Assembly (NCBI GenBank): GCA_046347635.1
Contig: JAXMFT010000012.1
Location: forward strand, 62,001 to 126,000
Direction: 5' to 3'
Length of the DNA: 64,000 nucleotides
Source: JAGVSZ01 sp019137045
Lineage (GTDB): Bacteria; Pseudomonadota; Gammaproteobacteria; Burkholderiales; SG8-39
The stretch's first letter is position 1, and the number at the start of each line of letters is the position of its first letter. The position numbers were made by a program, and so were the translations under genes. Under the pieces are notes generated by a model. It saw only the letters and a list, made by a program, of their open reading frames with translations, searched no databases and was not told the DNA's origin. Shown here one piece after another: positions 60,114 to 64,000 of this stretch.

Positions 60114-61524
60114 CTACGCCGACAGCGTCGCGCTCCGCCGATCCGCGACTCGGCCGCCGTCACCAACGTCCGCGACCACGCCTGCGCGTGCTTCGCGCCG
60201 GTCTGCTCGCCGAGCAGCGACTGCGCGCGGGCGGTCAGGCGCCAGTTGAACGGGTTCGACGGCTTGACCTGCGTGCGCTCGGCCGCGAGCGCACGCGCGA
60301 GCTTCGCCGGCCGCCACGCAGCGCCGCCTCGATCAGGGTGAGCGAGAGGATGTCGCCTGCGCGTGGCTGCCGCCGAAGCGGTGCGCCACCAGCCGCACCG
60401 GCCGCAGCATCTCGATCACGACGTCCCAGTCGCCGCGGCCGAACGCGGCGAGCGCCACGCCGACCGGCAGCCCCACCTCGCGCGCCATGGCGGCATGGGT
60501 GCCGACGCCGTGGTCGGCGCTCGCGCGCAGGCCCGCGAGCACCGTGTGCGCGGCGGCCTCGCGTCCGGCGGCGACGAAGGCCATCATCGCGTGCGCGTCG
60601 TTGAACGCGTAGTGCGCGTCGGCGGCGAGCGGCTCCCAGGCGTCGGCGAGCTCGCCCCGCGGTTCCCGACGTCCACGCCCCTGCAGGTGCAGGCGCCAGA
60701 GCATCGCGGTGGCGTCGATCATCTCGAGGATCACCTTCGATCCCGACGGCCTGATGCGCGCGTCATAGAGCTCGAGCACCTTGGCGTGCTCGCCGAGGTC
60801 GAGGTGGTAGAGCGCCAGGTGCCACCAGTTGTGGTACGAGAAGCCGTTGTCCGGCGCCCAGTCGGCCGCGCGCGACTCGAGCCACTGAATGCCCTCCGGC
60901 AGGCGGCCCTGCATCTCCATCACGTGCGCCACCGCGTGCACCGCCCAGGGGTCGCGGGCGTTCAGCTCGAGCGCGTGGCGCCCGGCCTGCTCGGCGCGCG
61001 CGTAGTCGCCGCACTCCTCCAGCCCGAACGCGTGCATGCCGAGCACGAAGTTGAAGCCCGGCGTCGACTCGCGCCAGTACGGCAGCACGCGCGCGACGCG
61101 GTCGCGCAGCATCTGCGACTGCCCGAGGTAGAAATCGCCGATGTGCGCGAGCTGGAGCGCGAGGCTGTCGCGCGGGTAGTCGAGCAGGACGTCGCCCTGC
61201 AGCGCACGGCGCGGCGCCAGTCGCGCTCGAGCCAGGCGCGGCACGCCGCGACGTGGCCGCGCTCGCGCTCGTTCCTGCGCGCGCCGATCGCGTCGATCTC
61301 GGCCGCCGCGGCGCTCTCGTGCGCCTTCTCGCTCGTGGTAGCAGGATCCCGGCTCTTGCGACGCGCGGCAGGACCGCGTCGGGCTCGAGGGCGATCGCCC
61401 GCTCGAGCGCCTCGATCGGATTGCCGTAGAAGCCGTGGAAGAGCTCGATCGCGTCGTCGCAGGCGTCGATCGCGTCGCGCCGGGTGGTGGAGACGGGGGT
61501 CAGTCGGCGGTCGGTCAGCGTCAT
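60114..61524 (-). CDS. TTC38-like tetratricopeptide repeat protein (several frame breaks)
   Basis: About 465 residues. 'CDDAIELFHGFYGNPIEALERAIALEPD' near the start, 'LDYPRDSLALQLAHIGDFYLGQSQMLRDRVARVLPYWRES', 'FGLEECGDYARAEQAGRHALELNARDPWAVHAVAHVMEMQGR', 'YHNWWHLALYHLDLGEHAKVLELYDARI', 'FGRGDWDVVIEMLRPVRLVAHRFGGSHAQRDIL', all hallmarks of TTC38-type helical repeat proteins. Slips near 61340, 61200, 60355, 60300 and 60140 interrupt it. AAGGTG precedes the ATG at 61524; the TAG at 60114 is the most plausible native stop, reached only after a slip. Paralogue of the partial gene at 1-531. Confidence 0.78.
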
Positions 61525-61552
61525 GGTGATCACCTTTTTCCTGTCGTTGCGT

Positions 61553-62119
61553 TCAGCGGACCGGGATCCGCACCCGGGCCATCGTGTGGACGTCCGCGTA
61601 GTGGCCGGCCTGGAAGCCGAACGCGCGCGCGGTGCCCTCGACCTCGAAGCCGTGCTTGCGGTAGAGGGAGATCGCGGCCTCGTTCGAAGCGAACACCATC
61701 AGCTCGAGGCGCACGAGGTTGAGCCAGTTGTCGGCGAGGTCGACCGCGGCGCGCATGAGCGCCGAGCCCACGCCGAGCCCCTGCGCCGCGCGCGAAACGG
61801 CGATCGGGCCGACGCGCCCGACGTGGCGCAGCCGCGGCGCGGGGTAGCTGCCCAGGCCGAGCGCACCGACGATGCGCCCGCCGCCGCACGCGACCAGCAT
61901 GTGGCGGCCGCTCGCCGCATCCTCGACCTGCTTGCGCGTGTACGCGGCGGGCAGGTACGGCACCTCCAGCAGCCAGTTCAGCACGTCCGGGTCGGTGAAT
62001 ATCGCGTGCAGTCCGTCGCTGTCCGCGGGCTCTGCGTGCCGGACGCTGATTGCGCTCGCCGCAGCGAGCGTCTTCGCGTCGAAGACGCCGGTGCTCGACG
62101 AGATGGCCATGCTCAACAT
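61553..62119 (-). CDS. GNAT-family N-acetyltransferase
   Basis: A 188-residue acetyltransferase: 'ISVRHAEPADSDGLHAIFTDPDVLNWLLEVPY', acetyl-CoA loop 'AVSRAAQGLGVGSALMRAAVDLADNWLNLVRLELMVFASNEAAISLYRKHGFEVEGTARAFGFQAGHYADVHTMARV'. Close in layout to PhnO/YhhY-type enzymes acetylating amino groups. Start TTG/ATG region is uncertain by a few residues. Lies 28 bases upstream of the TTC38-like gene on the same strand. Confidence 0.88.
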   Translation of the reverse strand: MLSMAISSSTGVFDAKTLAAASAISVRHAEPADSDGLHAIFTDPDVLNWLLEVPYLPAAYTRKQVEDAASGRHMLVACGGGRIVGALGLGSYPAPRLRHVGRVGPIAVSRAAQGLGVGSALMRAAVDLADNWLNLVRLELMVFASNEAAISLYRKHGFEVEGTARAFGFQAGHYADVHTMARVRIPVR

Positions 62120-62158
62120 CGCTCGTTCCTCCTTCGTGGTCTGCAGTCGAACTCGTCC

Positions 62159-62696
62159 CTACGGCGCGGCGTGCGGGTCGGATGCGCTCCACACGCGCGC
62201 TTGTTGTGCAATCCGCCCACCCGCGTCGCGCGGCGCGGCGCCCGCGTGCCCGCACTGTGCGACGCGCGCGAAGTACTCCCAGCGCAGGCAGCCGTGCTGC
62301 TCGATCCGCGCGACGGCGCCCGGCTCCGGCACGAACCGGCTCCTCGTGCACGAGCCCGATGCGCTCGAAGACGCGCGCGGCGGCCTCGTCGGCGCGCAGC
62401 CGCGGCGCCCAGATGCGCTCGAGGTCGACGTCTCGAAACCGTGCGCCACGACCGCTCCCGCCGCCTCCGTGGCGTAGCCGCGGCCGCGCCAGTCCTGTTC
62501 GATCCGGCACCAGAGCTGCGCGAGCGAGCGGCGGCTCGAACGCGAGGCCGATCGCGCCGACGAACGCACCGTCGGCCAGCCGCACGATCGCGAAGCTCGC
62601 CGCCTCTCCGCCGCCTCCGCGCGCGGCCTCCGGCGCCAGGTCGCGCAGCGCGAGGCGTGCGGTGAGGAGCCGCGGAAGCGGGTCCAAGAAGGTCAT
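62159..62696 (-). CDS. GNAT-family N-acetyltransferase, RimJ/RimL type (three frame breaks)
   Basis: About 178 residues. 'LPRLLTARLALRDLAPEAA', 'FAIVRLADGAFVGAIGLAF', 'QDWRGRGYATEAAGAVVAHGFE' (acetyl-CoA loop), 'LERIWAPRLRADEAAARVFERIGLVHEE' and 'HGCLRWEYFARV' are the RimJ/RimL-type order. They fall in different frames, with slips near 62530, 62431 and 62336, each fixed by one base. Probably intact in the real genome. Confidence 0.75.
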
Positions 62697-62915
62697 GCGC
62701 CTGCTCCCGGCCACGTGTCGATGCCGCGCACTCTGCCGGGAGAGAGCTGGCGGATGCCTGACCGATCCGCAAACGCGCTCCCGGCCTGCGGGCTTTCGCC
62801 GGGAAACCCGCATGGCTGCTGGCGTGCGCGGCAAGGATCCGGTGACCGCCGGGCGCGCGCGCGACCGGCGCGCGGCGGCCGCCGACGGCGGCCACCTGAC
62901 GGACGACTGACCGAT

Positions 62916-64000
62916 CTACTGCGGGTCGAGGGAGCGGCGGACCGCCTCGGTTTCGGCTGCGGGGCGGGTCCCGAGCACGACCGAGAGGAGCTCGCGGCAG
63001 CGGCGGTAGGTGCGCAGCGCCGCCGCGCGCTCGCCGAGGTCGCGCTGGCAGACGATGAGCTGGCGGTACAGGTCCTCGGCGAGGTTGTCGAGCTCGAGCG
63101 TGCGCTCGTAGAGGCCGCACGCCTCGCGCAGGCGGCCGGCCGCCTGCAGGCGGCGCCCGAGCGCGAGCGCGGTGCGCACGAGCTTCGCGCGCAGGCGGTC
63201 GCGCATCGGCGCGAGCCAGCCCTGGTCCTCGTCGCCGGCGAGAAAGTGCCCCGGATACGCATCGCGCAGCCGCGCCGCGGCGGCCGCGATGCGCTCGGGC
63301 GTCGCCGCGTCGTCCTGCGCCATCGCGTCCGCGGCGCGCGCGGCGCGCTCGAACGCGTTCACGTCCACCCAGCAGTGGCGCGGGTCGAGCGCGAGCTTGC
63401 CCTCGAACAGCACCAGCGCCGCGTCGTGCCCGATCAGCTTGCGCAGCCGGTAGAGCGTGCTGTCGAACGAGACCTTGGCGGCGTCGCCGCCCGCGTCGGG
63501 CCACAGGATCGCGGCGAGCCGCGCGGCGTCCACGCCGTCCCCGCCGAGCGCCACCAGCGCCTTGAGGAGCTCGAGCGGCTTCTTCTGCGCCTTGGCGGCG
63601 AAGCGCAGCGGCGCGCCGTCGCGCAGCACGCGCAACGCGCCGAGCGCGTGGATGCGCAGCGGCCACGGCCAGCCCTCGGGCGCGGCGCCCGGGGGCGGCG
63701 CGAGCGCGCGCGCGGCGACCAGGCGCCGCACGTAGTCCGGCTCCAGGCCCGCCTCGAGCGCGGCGGCGCAGAGGCGGCTCATCATCGGCGGCCACCAGGT
63801 GTAGTTGTTGAGGTAGCCCTCGCGCCGCCCGAGGGCGAGCGCGGCGGCGAGCGGCGCGCGGTGGCCGGGGTCGCCGGCGCGTAGGCGCAGGTAGGCCTCC
63901 CAGAGGCCGGTGTGGAAGCGGATCATCCCGCCGCGCACGTCGGGCACCAGCGCCTTCATGCGCTCGAGCACGCCGAGCGCCGCCGCGCGTTGACCCGCGA
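62916..64000 (-). CDS. BTAD/SARP-type transcriptional regulator, C-terminal part
   Basis: 361 residues are visible; the frame is open to the window edge, so the N terminus is missing. The first 90 residues are helical repeats ('WEAYLRLRAGDPGHRAPLAAALALGRREGYLNNYTWWPPMM'). Then comes a winged helix ('WPLRIHALGALRVLRDGAPLRFAAKAQKKPLELLKALVALGGDGVDAARLAAILWPDAGGDAAKVSFDSTLYRLRKLIG') and a bacterial transcriptional-activation domain ('GHFLAGDEDQGWLAPMRDRLRAKLVRTALALGRRL', 'LYERTLELDNLAEDLYRQLIVCQRDLGERAAALRTYRRCRELL'). Large regulators of this type usually carry an ATPase and TPRs in front. Targets unknown. Confidence 0.88.
   Translation of the reverse strand, partial: AGQRAAALGVLERMKALVPDVRGGMIRFHTGLWEAYLRLRAGDPGHRAPLAAALALGRREGYLNNYTWWPPMMSRLCAAALEAGLEPDYVRRLVAARALAPPPGAAPEGWPWPLRIHALGALRVLRDGAPLRFAAKAQKKPLELLKALVALGGDGVDAARLAAILWPDAGGDAAKVSFDSTLYRLRKLIGHDAALVLFEGKLALDPRHCWVDVNAFERAARAADAMAQDDAATPERIAAAAARLRDAYPGHFLAGDEDQGWLAPMRDRLRAKLVRTALALGRRLQAAGRLREACGLYERTLELDNLAEDLYRQLIVCQRDLGERAAALRTYRRCRELLSVVLGTRPAAETEAVRRSLDPQ

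Larger units (their letters stand above)
59724..60114 (+). repeat. Four-unit tandem array built from the trpB2 3' end
   Basis: Units begin at 59724, 59829, 59923 and 60028, each opening with the same 40 or so bases that encode the TrpB2 C terminus (MALAGLPAVKEAA, then stop). Units 1 and 3 (105 bases) are almost identical, with TGA stops and a hairpin; units 2 and 4 are shorter (94 bases and about 87), share TAG stops and a different tail. The real higher-order period is therefore 199 bases, about two copies. Confidence 0.9.

Noticed and set aside
59724..60114. CRISPR array
   Set aside because: Repeats are directly joined, derived from a gene end and without unique spacers of constant length; no cas genes are nearby.

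Overview
This is a very GC-rich, densely packed chromosomal window with no rRNA, tRNA, CRISPR array or prophage that I can see. It most resembles a betaproteobacterium of the Burkholderiales/Rhodocyclales type. It has a tripartite-tricarboxylate (Bug) binding protein in a CoA-transferase/acyl-CoA dehydrogenase cluster, a PEP-CTERM protein behind a textbook sigma-54 promoter, an AidB-type dehydrogenase, a FixL/FixJ-style two-component pair and an Mrp antiporter operon. The taxonomic call is inference from gene content; no marker gene is present.

Layout. 1-2.3 kb: end of a TTC38-like TPR protein, a DMT exporter and small unknowns. 2.4-6.4 kb: TetR-headed set of cupin, FMN split-barrel and VOC proteins, facing a LuxR regulator across a shared operator. 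6.41-7.37 kb: decayed IS630 copy. 7.4-11.9 kb: minus-strand catabolic operon (FAH-family hydratase, cupin, Bug receptor, CaiB CoA-transferase, acyl-CoA dehydrogenase). 11.9-15.4 kb: secreted unknown, fbp, HPF-like factor, RNase Z-like hydrolase. 15.5-19.8 kb: GntR regulator and cupin, GIY-YIG-like DUF123 protein, alpha/beta hydrolase, MFS carrier. 19.8-22 kb: TPR-methyltransferase fusion.

22-39.7 kb is a storage-carbohydrate island: GH57 glucan enzyme, glgC, transaldolase, an ACP/acyl-AMP ligase/PlsC fusion, glgA, a brnT-brnA toxin-antitoxin pair, glgP, a membrane-anchored sensor-like trehalose-6-phosphate synthase, otsB, a kinase/ATPase fusion and a DHH phosphoesterase. ADP-glucose made by GlgC feeds GlgA, the polymer is remodelled by GH57 and degraded by GlgP, and glucose phosphates can be diverted to trehalose by OtsA/OtsB. 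39.8-48.6 kb holds DUF302, enoyl-CoA hydratase, haloalkane dehalogenase, the PEP-CTERM protein, AidB-like dehydrogenase, a DUF3047 lipoprotein, a hydrolase, a secreted methyltransferase and a Dps-like ferritin. 48.6-56 kb is an eleven-gene Mrp-type cation/proton antiporter operon with three large NuoL/M/N-like subunits. 56-58.2 kb is the sensor kinase and FixJ-like regulator. 58.4-60.1 kb is trpB2 followed by a repeat array built from its own 3' end. 60.1-64 kb holds a second TTC38-like protein, two GNAT acetyltransferases and a BTAD/SARP-type regulator that runs off the end.

A technical caution: about 35 apparent single-base indels break otherwise well-conserved proteins (around 20.2-21.8, 26.6-26.8, 29.6-30.4, 36.1-39.3, 52.1, 54.5, 60.1-61.4 and 62.3-62.6 kb). 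Conserved motifs continue across every break and the slips sit in G/C runs, so I read most as assembly or sequencing errors, not gene decay. The IS630 remnant is different: it has lost segments and looks truly dead.
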